From the NCBI GenBank assembly GCA_947044365.1, contig OX345636.1, positions 13,907,309 through 13,971,308 of the forward strand: a stretch of DNA of 64,000 nt. Direction: 5' to 3'. Origin of the DNA: Petrosia ficiformis (taxonomy: Eukaryota; Porifera; Demospongiae; Haplosclerida; Petrosiidae). Positions 55,001 through 64,000 of this stretch are shown here, one piece after another (position 1 is the stretch's first letter; each line of letters begins with the position of its first letter). The notes beneath the pieces are model-generated. The model was not told the origin of the DNA. It ran no database searches and was given only the letters and a program-made list of their open reading frames with translations. The position numbers and the translations under genes are program-made.

Positions 55001-58000
55001 CACAAAAGCCACGCCCACCATACATGGCGTGCACCAAGTACAATGTATTTTGAGAAAAGTTACGAAGCCGTTTTCTGCAAATTCATTTTACTTTTAAAGT
55101 TACAAGAGGCTGAAGAAAGCTGAATTCTGTAGCTTTTCACTGAAACCATAAAATTTACCTTTCTAGACACTATCAAACTCCGATCTTTCTCAGAGAGCAA
55201 CTACAGTTACCCTGCCATTGTTTACCACCCACCGCCCCCTCCACCACTCGTGGGCCATGTTTAGCTTTGTTTCTGAAAATAAACTGTCAGTGAAAACATT
55301 TAGGCCCAATAATTATACCCTTGGGTGGGTGTGGCTTCCAAAAAATACAGAATGGAACCAGATTGTATGCAGCAAGAAGCTGGCAAGACTAGAAACTGAT
55401 TGGAGTAGCATCCGCCCACGAAAAAGACTACAACCTTAAGTAACACACAAAATAACATGGTCACTAAAAGGGTGTGTCAGTTTATAGTGCACAATATTGA
55501 CAATAACATGGTCAAGATTTTCTCCTGGTTTGGAACAAGATCAAGATATCCAAGGTGCTGTACAGAACAAAGACTAGTTGAATGAAACTAGCTATATTGA
55601 TTAAACTACCTATTTTTAGCAAAGTGAAATGAAAAGATTAAGATAGTGTCATGGTCACCTCAGAAATTAATGACTCAGTTAATTAGTGCATGTGCAAACA
55701 TTTGAATCCATGCTTTTTCTTCACCATCCAAAGAGCCTGGGTACAAGGCTAATACTGTTAATATGGCCGTAAGAAATCAAAGTTGTCTGAACGGATGGAT
55801 GTTGGCTGTTTTTATGGCCCGTAGGGCCATCCCTATGATTGCTTTCCCACAGGTTCGAACTATATATAATTATATATTCTTGAATATATAATTATATAAC
55901 TGTAACTTCCTTAACTACGCGAGTATGCGTTGTATACGTAGTTAAGGAAGTTACATCATTCCCGGGGGAGGGCTCGGTCAATTAATGGGCGTGGCGCGTA
56001 AAAGAACGTGCGATCAAGGCTCACGCTCTACAGATCCCAGCAGATCCCAGCAGAAAGAAACCTGTGTAGCTTACGTAGAAACTGGAACAAATAGCTAGCT
56101 ATCCTACCTGAAATATATTCTTTAAGTTCTACAAGGTTCTTTAAAGGGTAAACAGAGTAGATAATCAAAATAATAACTATAATAGGCTGATGTGTTTCAG
56201 GCATCATAAAGTTAGCCATGATTACTGAATGCTGGACAAAACAGTCATAGGGATACTTTTATCTTCACTTAAATTTGTAAAGCAATCATTGGGATGTTTT
56301 TTATGGCCCGTAGGGCCATCCCTATGATTGCTTTCCCACGGGTTCGAACTGTATATATAATCATAGATTATATAGACTACGTATAAGGGATTGGAAACGG
56401 CGCACGTGATCCCATAGTATCAATGCATAAGTCTGTGACGCACTCCATGTCCCCAGAAATCAATTAAATTTTATTGCTTGGTGGTGAGGACTGATCACCG
56501 AAAAAAACACTATTCCTTGCTGAAACTGGACAATTTAGGTGTTTTTTTATTGATACACATGTTGCTATTGTATCGTTTTAACATCTCAATTGCTAAAACA
56601 TTAGCAACAAATCATGTACGATGTTAAAAACTATTGTTTTTTAGTACATATCATAACGAAAACGGGTTTTGGGACTCTTACTTCTTTTAATAACAGTTCT
56701 ATTGCAATATTCCCACTTAAGTTTTGTTACTCAATAAAAATATATGGGTTTAAAACAAATATAGAGAAAAAAGTTACCGTTTAGATGTAGAAAATCCAGT
56801 TGAAACGGTTACGAGGTACTTACACTTTGGGGACTCTAAGCAGTGTGGTAGGTCATATAATTCAACACTGCAGTTTTCTAGCACTCCTATGTTGGTTGGT
56901 GATATTATCAATTAGTTTAACAAAAGTGTTCTTTAATGATACACGATTTAAAACAAGTTATTTACCAGTCTTGCATGCATAGCGCATTGTCTTTAGAGGG
57001 GAGGGGCTAATAGGGTAATACGGTGGGGCAACGGAGTGTACGGAAATGCGTGGGCGTTTCCAATCCCTTATACGTAGTCTATACAATCTATGATATAATA
57101 TAATATAATATAATATAATATATATTCTTGTGTCACCTACGCAAGTATGCGTTGTATACGTAGTTAAGGAAGTTACATCATTCCCGGGGGGGGGGGGGGG
57201 GGGGGGGGGGGGAGGGGGGGGCTCGGTCAATTAATGGGCGTGGCGCGTAAAAGAACGCGCGATCAAACTCTACAGCTAAGACCAGCAGAAGAGAACTGTG
57301 TAGCTTACGTAGAAACATGAACAAATAGCTAGCTATCCTACCTGAAATATATTCTTTACGTTCTACAAAAGGTAAACAGTGTAGATAATCAAAATAATAA
57401 CTATAATAGGCTGATGTGTTTCAGGCATCATAAAGTTAGCCATGATTACTCAATGATGGACACCACAAAGCAGTCATAGGGATACTTTTATCTTTTTAAA
57501 ACAATCATAGGGATGTTTTTTTCTCTATATACACTTGTTTTCTCTATATACACTTGTTGCATCAGTTTATAGTCGAAGTATACCATTTCTGGTCTTGCTG
57601 AACGCTTACATTAAGACAGGGCTTCACAAAAAGTTTTTTAATATTGATACCAACACAGAGAAACCAGAGATACAATGGAAACAATCGAAATTGAAGGCGT
57701 TTATCACTACTGCAATAAATTCTTTTTTTTTTTCGGCGTAAGCTGAAAGTGTAATACACATCTACCTTAGATTTGAAGCTGTACTCCAATATTCCCTGCA
57801 AATCAGGAGTTATGAGCTGGCAAATTTACAAAGTATTTAGCTACAGCCATCTTGGAGGTGATGTCACAATGAGACAGGAAATAAGCACATGGGTGAAGAT
57901 CTTAGCAGTCCAGCTTATAGAATGCTAAGTAAATATAATGATTATAATTCATCATTGTCTGGGTATGATTACATATCTGTACCACACCAAATACCAACTA

Positions 58001-60503
58001 GTGTGCAAAATAATGATAAATTGGACACTTTTTCAGACTATTAAAGAATAACCTCAATTATGAAAGGCTGCATGGACTCCATTGCTAAGATATATATGCA
58101 TTATATATCATGTTTCAAAGGTCTATGTGCATTATATAAACCATCCACGAAGAAAGGTATTACCTGAGCTTAAGGGTGATAATGCTCTCCAAGTTGGCAG
58201 TGCTATTCACAGACATAGACCTAATATTTGATATATTTTATTAAGTGATTCATACTTGAAGATCAGAACCATCATATAATACAAAACAGGATATCAAACA
58301 TCAAACAAACAGTGATCATTCTCTGCCAGGTTTATATTTCCTCTGCTTTGAGGTTTATACGTATGTGAAATATATACTTCCATACCCTATTGAAAATGCA
58401 CATACACATGTATAATAATTTATAATAATTATAATAATTATAAACCATATAGACTGTTAATAATAATACCTGGTGCTACCATAGGTGATGGAAAGTGGGG
58501 TGGGGAGTGGGGTTAAGTAGGCACAGGCCCCCTCCAGTTTTTAATAAGCAGGGCACTACATGTAGATTACATGTACAACATTCAGTTCTTAGATATTTGT
58601 AACAATTAGTGTACTAAACACATGCATATAAAAATGTCAAACTGATTAGCACTTAGTATTACCTCACTATAAACAAATGCCTCGAAGAGTTGATGGTGGT
58701 TCAGTAGCACACAGATAGGAAGACACTGAGTCTTTGCACAGGAACCAATATTTAGAAGCTTTAGAAACAGTCAAAGGTGAAATAATTAAGAGACTCCAGC
58801 GAAAATGAGGTATGCACTAGCTGCAGCTTTAGAAAGAACACTACTTCATGCATTTGCCAATGAGTTTGAACTTCCTGATGATCTTTCAATTTATTTGAAA
58901 GATATTAATCTTGACAAGCTTAAAATACAACTACAGATGCTACCAGACTTGCTTAGGACTTGCTCCCAAAAAAATCAAGTCTGTTACTAGTCTCAGCACG
59001 TTGTGTGACTTACTGAATTCCGTTGAGAGCAACAAGACAATGTTAAATGACGTTTTTCAACTTTTACACATTATGTTAACAATATCAGTTACTTCAGCAA
59101 CAGCTGAGCACACATTCTCTCCATGCAAAGGCTTAAAAACTTTTTGCTATTATCAATGAGTCAAAAACTTTCAATGATCTAATGCTATTACATGTACATA
59201 AGGATAGAACTGAAAATAGACTTGAACAGCATAGCAAATCAGTTTGTAGAAGTTAATGAACGAAGAAAAAACTTTTTTGGAGCAATAAAAAGTAATCTCC
59301 GTGTTTGTTTTGAAATTTTCTTTTATTTGTATAAGGGATATTAAAATAACAACGAATATCTGTTTTTACCATTGAGCCCCCCCCCCCCCCCCGTTTAAAA
59401 ACATCTTCCATCATGCACCTATGGGTGCTACTGTTAGTCTATGCAGTGTGCCGCAATGACAAATGGTATATTGTACTTCCATATGATATACTTTACACAA
59501 TTGGATAGTACATGTAAATGTATAATACAATCTTATAAAACTTTTGTTAATTTCATAGCTAGTATAGGTAGACATGTTTCTGAACGTACAGTTTCAATAT
59601 AAGGCAATACATGTAATTTAAGTTTAGTCTCGCATGCCTAGACACATACAACGAGAAAGGGTCTGGTTGCATGCTGTGCATCAGTTTATTCAAGGAAGCC
59701 TTATGATTACACATATGACAACACAAATACAATAACACAAGCTATTTCCAAATGCAGTGGGTAATATTACAGATATATCTTGGTTGTGTAGAAAAAACAT
59801 AATAGCTTACTTCTGTTTTGATTTCGAAGACTCGTGGTCCATATCCAAAGCTACTCTATTGATCACTGCTTTTAGTTCCGTTTTGTTATAGGTGACGTCA
59901 CAAAATGGTTGGGTAAATAATGGATCAATAATGAGGTTGTGAAATCTGATTGGGATGCACCTTTTCATGCACCAGGAACTACCTTGAAGGTACAAATATT
60001 TAAACAGACTATATTTAGCGAAATGCTGGTAATGGAGATTTGACAGGTATTAATTTTAGCGAATTAAAAAAAAATCTAATTAAAAATTCATAACTCAATA
60101 ATATAGCCCTCACAGAGGGCATGCAGAAAACAAAATAACTCGATTATAAGAGTGCAGGTACAATTATGACTCTTGTTCAAATATAGTTTCAAATGGGTCT
60201 TCTGGAGATAGTAAAGTGGTATTATCAAGCAATCCAGCAATTCCGGCTTTTTTCCAACCTTTAAGTATCACTTCCTGCCATTTGGCTGAGTAAAGAAATT
60301 GTACAAATTTACAAGCCATTGAGCATGTAGAGGTTTGATCACACTTAATCTCAAGTCAAAATTTATGTATTCTAAATTGGTTCCTCCTTCAACTGATGTA
60401 TAGCATGCAACCAGACCCTTTCTCGTGGTATGGATCTGGCTTGCGAGACTAATTTAAGTTAAAAAGGATGATACTTTCAAATAGGGTACTACTATATAAT
60501 CAT

Positions 60504-60569
<66 letters not shown>

Positions 60570-62734
60570 ATTATAATAATACACAACAGTAGATACATAT
60601 TTCCAGTCTATCTTAGCAGTGGAGTCCATGCATTCTTTCTTAATTGAGTTCTTTCTTTACTAATCTGTGATTTGTCATTATTTTGAGCACTAGTGGTAGT
60701 TGGCATGGTCAAGTATGTCATCATACCCAGACAATGATGAATTACAATCATTATGATTACTCTGCATTCTGTAGGGACTGGTTGGACTGCTAAGATCTTG
60801 ATTCTCTACACTAAATTTTCTACACAAGTGCTTATTTCCTGTCTCATTGCGAGTTTGCGACGTCACACCCAAATACAGGAAGTAAATAATCAAAGATCAA
60901 ATATTTTGCAAATTTGCCAGCTCATACCAGCTGATTTACAAGGAATATTTGAGTACAGCTTTAAATCTAAGATACCAAATGTAGATGTGTAGTATACTTT
61001 AAGTTTTTTCCCCCAAATAAGAATTTTCTTCTCTCACAGTTACTTTTAAACTGACGCCAAAATCATACAAATGTACTCATCACTAAATGTTTACCGTGTA
61101 CACTAATGGCTTTGAAGCTCATTTTGTATTGTTTATTACACTCTGAGTTATTGTATTGCTTTACGTTATATTGTAATGTCATTGAGTTTGTGAGAAAAAT
61201 AAATTCGCAGGTAGCCTCATTAAATATATATAAATGTCATTTGTCACCTTATTAATAATATTTATTATAACAAGATGGACTAAAAAGTATCCTTATGATT
61301 ACTTTATGATGATGCTGAGAATTTTCTCATGTCTGAAATCCAATAACCTACTGTAGTTCCTTGTTTTTCCATTCTTGTATAAGTTATGTAATGGATTTCA
61401 GCTACAACTATTAATTGCAGCTTTCATAAACCTAAAAGTTGTACTGTAGCTCGTTTATGTACGTGCCACTCCCGTTAATTTTTCCAGCCCCAGAATGGGG
61501 CAACTTCCTTAACTACGTATGCATTGTGTATAAACTGTATATACACATGTATATATATATATATATATATATGTTAGGGCTGCAACTTAGTTTAACGAGC
61601 TAATATCCAGATATTCGCTGGCTAATTGTCATAACTTGTTTCTAGTAAAATATCTAATGTTCACCATTTTGATGTAACCAATTACTATAGATGTTTATAA
61701 CAGCAGTCAAAGTTTTCAAAACTTTCCATGGCCATTCTATTGCAATTATAATTTCACATGTTCAATTTCTGCGCATGTAATTTTAAATTCGAATACCTAA
61801 ATAATGACTGAATATTTCAATGGAGGGAATATTCGTTGCAGCCCTACTATATACATGTAGTTTGAACCCAGTGTGCTTTATTATATTCATGCATGACTCT
61901 GAAATTTGAAAACTAGTAGCTGAGGTTTGGCAACAATCAAATTTTTTGTTGCAAGTGTTTTGTTTTCGATTACTGGATGGTCATTTCGTAGATCCTGGTA
62001 GTTGTATTTAATAATACTTTATAGACCGAGGTGAGTTCTGAAAGTATATCAAGTTTCTTGTCTTTAATTCGTCAAACTAGTTACCAGTAGCTGAATGATA
62101 CAGCATAGAATTACTACATGTGAAAATGTGAGTGTTATCAACACTAGTTCAGTTTTGTATTTAGAAGTCACCAAGACTATTTAGTAACCAGAGCTTCTTC
62201 TATATGTATATCTTTTGTAACGAAAAAGCAAGTTTTAAAGGTTGTTACTTATGAATATCTTGATTGCCTAAGTGCAACCTTGTGAAGCACTTGCAGTAAT
62301 AGTGAAAGACATACACTGCAGGTCATGAAAGAACCTTTGCAAGTTAAGAAGCAATAAAACGTTATTAAGCAAAATGAAGTTGTTAGGTTTCAGACACATG
62401 AGAGAATAAAACAGATAGTTGTATGATGATAAGGATAATTTCTCTTGATCACTACAATTTCTTGTTCTAGATTGTATTTCATGTGGAATGGGAAAAAGGC
62501 CGAAAATCTCTCCACGAATTTGAACAAATGTTGAAAGCAGTATTTCAAAGTGCTCATAAGTATATACGATTAAAGGTAGTCAAGGAAGGCAGTCTAAAAT
62601 TCATATGTGAATGTCCAGAATGGATACAAGGAGCACTGATTTGTCAAATTAGAGAACAGGAAGCCCTACTAAGAGAATGTGGAGTAATAGAAATCACCAT
62701 TGGGGAATTCACAGTGGTAAAAAAAATTCCTGTG
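48779..62734 (+). CDS. Death/CARD adaptor-like gene 2 (multi-exon model)
   Basis: Span of five open exons with consistent phases: 48779-49066 (Death-like), 49455-49799 (CARD-like), 50304-50414 (linker), 54342-54748 (helical) and 62471-62734 (C-terminal domain). Phases are 1-1, 1-1, 1-1, 1-0 and 0-0, so splicing in order keeps the frame. The domain set parallels adaptor gene 1, where the equivalent of the last two exons sits with a Death domain in one long exon. The first exon and the termination exon were not identified; the gene may extend beyond the window. The 7.7-kb last intron is packed with transposons. Role in death-fold signalling is inferred from the domain types. Confidence 0.6.
49455..49799 (+). 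CDS. CARD-like domain exon of gene 2
   Basis: 115 codons: TLVADLIQQYFEELCLAILD, VACKLYERRVIENAYYQAA, RTAQLLNAVYQTAINKKRVD, MFISVLEGIEQLKEIATTLR. The RTAQLL...(helix)...DMFISVLEG order is the typical helix 4-5 pattern of CARD domains (R-A-x-x-L-L-D, then F-x-x-x-L). CARDs join receptors to caspases or kinases by like-like contacts; the partner is unknown. Open frame and clean splice sites. Confidence 0.6.
50304..50414 (+). CDS. Short linker exon of gene 2
   Basis: Phase-1 exon (TVMVHVTVNSIDIHHSIHIP, then KPVIGNQLNEG) with beta-like alternation. Flanks CTACAG and GTAAAT. Function unknown. Confidence 0.5.
50580..51060 (+). mobile_element. hAT-derived element with (TAATAG)n arms
   Basis: Both sides are AATAGTAATAGT-type arrays around a transposase scrap at 50747-50857: GPVERHFSIGGKCFPPERC then FEKLMVAMV, a clear hAT C-terminal dimerisation segment. 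The terminal repeats are lost in the arrays. The organisation (motif arrays plus hAT relic) parallels the MITE at 17440-18047. Confidence 0.7.
51066..51590. mobile_element. MITE with ACTGTAAAA ends and an inner hairpin
   Basis: Left end ACTGTAAAACATTGTTTG; right end, complemented, CTGTAAAAACTGATTTG; both are followed by TTAACCAAATTGG-like sequence, related to the CACTGTAAAA family (29651). Inside, 51414-51466 and 51483-51531 form a second strong inverted repeat (AATAAGGCTGAA). Non-coding. Confidence 0.7.
51955..54065. repeat. Segment bounded by ~115-bp inverted repeats
   Basis: 51955-52070 (CAGTTTCCTAACTCAGACAA ... GACCAATCACTGTCAG) recurs inverted at about 53965-54065. Between them no transposase is seen. 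A 71-codon plus-strand frame at 53745-53960 (MQKLNTSKQTVTKQARKK...) is basic and unrecognised. It could be a large non-autonomous element in the gene 2 intron. Confidence 0.5.
54342..54748 (+). CDS. Helical-domain exon of gene 2
   Basis: 135 codons from TTTCAG: FDLMRQRFGNLLRKVQEAL, SLKDLKDQLIFSFLDLEEMI, FTNYSIAEGLADVFNLHDVL, EEITKYTYEKEEYFKSILVE. Pattern and length match residues ~120-220 of the long exon 32838-33822, including the Y-E-K-E-x-Y end. It is a lineage-restricted helical module of unknown name, perhaps itself a death-fold relative. The donor G|GTACAA gives phase 0, matching the next exon. Confidence 0.65.
54818..55439 (+). repeat. TTAA-flanked repeat, copy 4
   Basis: Complete copy with TTAA at both ends (GAGTTAAGGTGGTAC ... 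CTACAACCTTAAG). It holds an extra GC-rich piece near 55220 (CACCGCCCCCTCCACC) not present in copy 3. Confidence 0.85.
55802..57515. repeat. Tandem duplication of a ~490-bp unit, second copy interrupted
   Basis: Unit 1 (55802-56295) and unit 2 (56296-57515) both run GGCCCGTAGGGCCATCC ... GGTTCGAACT ... GTATGCGTTGTATACGTAG ... GCTCGGTCAATTAATGGGC ... GTTTCAGGCATCATAAAG. Unit 2 is split by the MITE at 56371-57083 and holds a ~30-base G run at 57185-57212. The GGTTCGAAC motif resembles a pol III B box, but no A box was found. Confidence 0.8.
56371..57083. mobile_element. MITE with 29-bp perfect TIRs
   Basis: Ends TATAGACTACGTATAAGGG (56371-56399) and the exact complement at 57055-57083, identical for 29 bp. 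The flanks contain TA, suggesting a TA or TATA target. The interior is anonymous and AT-rich. Confidence 0.85.
57861..58043 (+). pseudogene. Coding-like exon NETGNKH... with an inverted homologue
   Basis: One frame reads NETGNKHMGEDLSSP, SSLSGYDYISVPHQIP and ends DTFSDY at TAA. The minus strand at 60880-60690 encodes a homologous run (NETGNKH ... DLSSPTSPYRM ... SSLSGYDDILDHANYH). Amino-acid conservation is higher than in flanking DNA, suggesting coding ancestry. Next to it, the opposite strand encodes LQGI(F/L)EYSFKSK in both copies. Family unknown. Confidence 0.5.
58679..59285 (+). pseudogene. hAT transposase fragment, ZMYM1-like type
   Basis: In shifting frames: MPRRVDGGSVAHR, then NQYLEALETVKGEIIKRLQR, LPDDLSIYLKDINLDKLKIQ, LQMLPDLLRTC, LCDLLNSVESNKTMLNDVFQ, LLHIMLTISVTSATAEHTFS (hAT dimerisation core), then MSQKLSNDLMLLHVHKDRT and FVEVNERRKNFFG. 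This is the C-terminal half of a hAT transposase of the class related to ZMYM1-like proteins. Several frameshifts and stops make it non-functional. Only the 3' part is present. Confidence 0.8.
59378..59393. repeat. Poly-C run
   Basis: About 16 consecutive C after TTGAG. Confidence 0.9.
59625..60451. mobile_element. TAGTCTCG-family element C, 9-bp target duplication
   Basis: Ends TAGTCTCGCATGCC and, complemented, TAGTCTCGCAAGCC, with ~60-bp similarity including GAGAAAGGGTCTGGTTGCAT. Perfect 9-bp direct repeat ATTTAAGTT at 59616-59624 and 60452-60460. The interior holds two minus-strand coding-like stretches. Confidence 0.9.
59807..60345 (-). pseudogene. Transposase-like scraps carried by element C
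   Basis: The minus strand at about 60345-60190 reads CSMACKFVQFLYSAKWQEVI, LKGWKKAGIAGLL and SPEDPFE, resembling the end of pogo/Tc1-type DDE transposases (host-factor-like W...W.KAGI tail). Further down, 59995-59807 reads WCMKRCIPIRFHNLIIDPLF and TYNKTELKAVINRVALDMDH. The second block is not recognised. Both lie between 9-bp-duplication ends, so they look captured rather than the element's own gene. Confidence 0.45.
60510..60568. repeat. (AT)n microsatellite
   Basis: About 56 bp of alternating AT. Confidence 0.95.
60620..61010 (-). repeat. Inverted homologue of 57700-58043
   Basis: Carries the minus-strand exon at 60880-60690 and the plus-strand run LQGIFEYSFKSK (near 60935-60970). It is the reverse-oriented partner of 57700-58043; the hAT fragment and element C lie between them. 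Confidence 0.65.
61011..62470. other. Intron-like region with a small hAT MITE
   Basis: No gene recognised. Near 61500 a scrap of the CTTCCTTAACTACG repeat and an (AT)n run (61551-61571) precede the MITE at 61575-61846. Confidence 0.5.
61575..61846. mobile_element. Small hAT-like MITE (TAGGGCTGCAAC ends)
   Basis: Ends TAGGGCTGCAAC and the exact complement at 61835-61846, a common hAT terminus. 272 bp, non-coding. The 8-bp duplication is not clear in the AT-rich flanks. Confidence 0.8.
62471..62734 (+). CDS. C-terminal domain exon of gene 2
   Basis: 88 codons from TTCTAG, phase 0: IVFHVEWEKGRKSLHEFEQM, LKAVFQSAHKYIRLKVVKEG, SLKFICECPEWIQGALICQI, REQEALLRECGVIEITIGEF, TVVKKIPV, then GTAAGG. 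An alpha/beta-looking module. Matches residues ~235-300 of the long exon in gene 1 and the dead inverted copy at 45009-45266. Name unknown; its repeated pairing with Death/CARD exons suggests a sensor or regulatory part of the adaptor. Confidence 0.65.
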
Positions 62735-64000
62735 GTAAGGTTACTGTTAATGTGTATTTGTTATGGAATTTCATTCAATGCTTTAATGTCTTCACATTGT
62801 TAGAGTACTCACTAATCTCTCTGCAGCATGTATTATTATTGTTTTTCTATTGTATGTCAGTATGAATACTAACTATTGTATATAATCTATAGTGCTTTAA
62901 ATAAACCAATAAAAATAACTCACACGCATTTGTAATTGCATTTATACCATCACGATGAAAGTCTCATTATATAAATTTTATTTACATGACCACCTTTTAT
63001 TGCAGTTTAATTATCCACTGACATACTTCTTTTTTTTTTTTTGTGAATGGTCACATGCACACACATTGTACAATGTATTTACTCACATATACATATATAT
63101 ACACTCACATATGCATACCTTGAACTTCAACCTCGAAAGATGAAGAATTATGCGATTCATCCATGAAGTGGCAGACAGCAAACCATGGTGGCATTTCTGA
63201 AAATGGCAAATGGCATCTTGCTAAGCGAAATAATTATATTTACCTACAGTGCTAAAACGTTGTGCACCATAGAAATTATATCACTTGAGGTGTGGTCTCA
63301 ACCAGCATCACTCATTTCACTTGTGCTGTATATATATGCTTTGTCTCAACAACACCACTTGTGCTGTTATTTCTGTATTGCACTCAAAAGAGTCCTTTAT
63401 GAATTACATGTAGTTGTTAAGCTAGTAGAATGAGAGTAAACTGGTGCTTTAACTGATTTATAGTGGTAATTTTTATGTTGGTGAGTTGAAAGTTGCTAGA
63501 TAGGTGAAAATACAAAGAAGCATGTTTTAAGTATTGCCAGTATGAAATACAGTTTATTCCTTTGCTCGAAGTATGTGCTTGTTTTTCCTGTAATCCATGG
63601 ATTCAGAAGAGCCAGCACATTTGCCATCATTGTGTGTGTGTTGCCGTGTGAAAGTACCTGCTAGTAATACATTTTCTACATCAGAAGAATATCATATCCG
63701 AATGTGTCTCAGGCATGATTATGAAAACACAGCTGAAAGTGTAATGCTCAATATAGAGTACCAGACTGCATTTAACTATGCAGTGCTGTATGAGTTTTCA
63801 TAATGCACTGCATAGTTGTACGTTAGTTGTAATATAGAAAATACATCACTTGTCGGTGCTGTTGATTACACCAACGCAGCAACCTTTAAAATATTACTTT
63901 TAATTCTATTACTGTTACATGTCTAGTGTATTATATACATGTATGTAATATCACCACATCATAATATAAATAACATTTTTGAGGTCTATATATAATCATG
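62735..64000. other. Window end, no supported gene
   Basis: AT-rich. A 68-codon plus-strand frame at 63597-63803 (MDSEEPAHLPSLCVCC start, then RMCLRHDYENTAES) has clustered cysteines but no supporting splice or domain evidence. Confidence 0.4.

Noticed and set aside
55840..55870. GGTTCGAAC as a tRNA or SINE B box
   Set aside because: No A box, cloverleaf or tRNA-like folding recognised nearby; it is part of a repeated module.

Overview
The window looks like invertebrate metazoan genomic DNA and most likely comes from a demosponge (Amphimedon-like). The reasons are its strong AT richness, short spliced exons with GT-AG borders, a very dense and mixed load of eukaryotic DNA transposons, and Death/CARD-type genes built from small phase-1 exons. 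There are no bacterial operons, no CRISPR array and no rRNA genes, and I recognised no tRNA gene. The species assignment is inference from gene style, not from a marker gene.

Layout. 1-1749: a MITE-type repeat, then a 663-bp element with perfect 68-bp inverted ends and a 9-bp target duplication. 1846-5641: a pogo/Tigger-like transposon with a broken DDE transposase, a triplicated 30-nt microexon and a C-terminal PHD-finger exon. 5738-8470: a decayed HECT-type ubiquitin-ligase gene whose middle exons (7439-7934) are inverted between 14-bp inverted repeats. 8591-15014: two inverted copies of a ~0.8-1.1 kb repeat around an internally deleted IS3-like integrase pseudogene and a 5'-truncated non-LTR retrotransposon. 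15990-20420: fragments of RecQ-like helicases, TTAA-flanked repeats, a hAT MITE, and two elements with TAGTCTCG ends that carry gene fragments.

20515-34914: exons of a probable intracellular adaptor gene (two candidate N-myristoylation first exons, short acidic repeated exons, Death-like domains, a long helical region). It is interrupted by a MULE-domain transposase gene on the minus strand (23529-27640), itself split by further insertions, and by nested palindromic elements (28480-30840). 34.9-47 kb: microsatellites, MITEs, unrecognised coding-like blocks (39.3-40.1 kb), a BEL/Pao retrotransposon fragment (40.7-42.5 kb) and an inverted orphan exon copy (45.0-45.3 kb). 47912-62734: a second gene of the adaptor family (broken Death exon, Death-like exon, CARD-like exon, helical exon, C-terminal domain exon), with introns full of hAT, TTAA and TAGTCTCG elements.

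Working view: the host content is two paralogous Death/CARD adaptor genes plus a dead HECT gene; nearly everything else is transposon-derived. Several short elements have 9-bp target duplications (Mutator-like) and at least one carries a host-type exon, a Pack-MULE-like pattern. All domain calls were made by eye from motifs; no database search was run.
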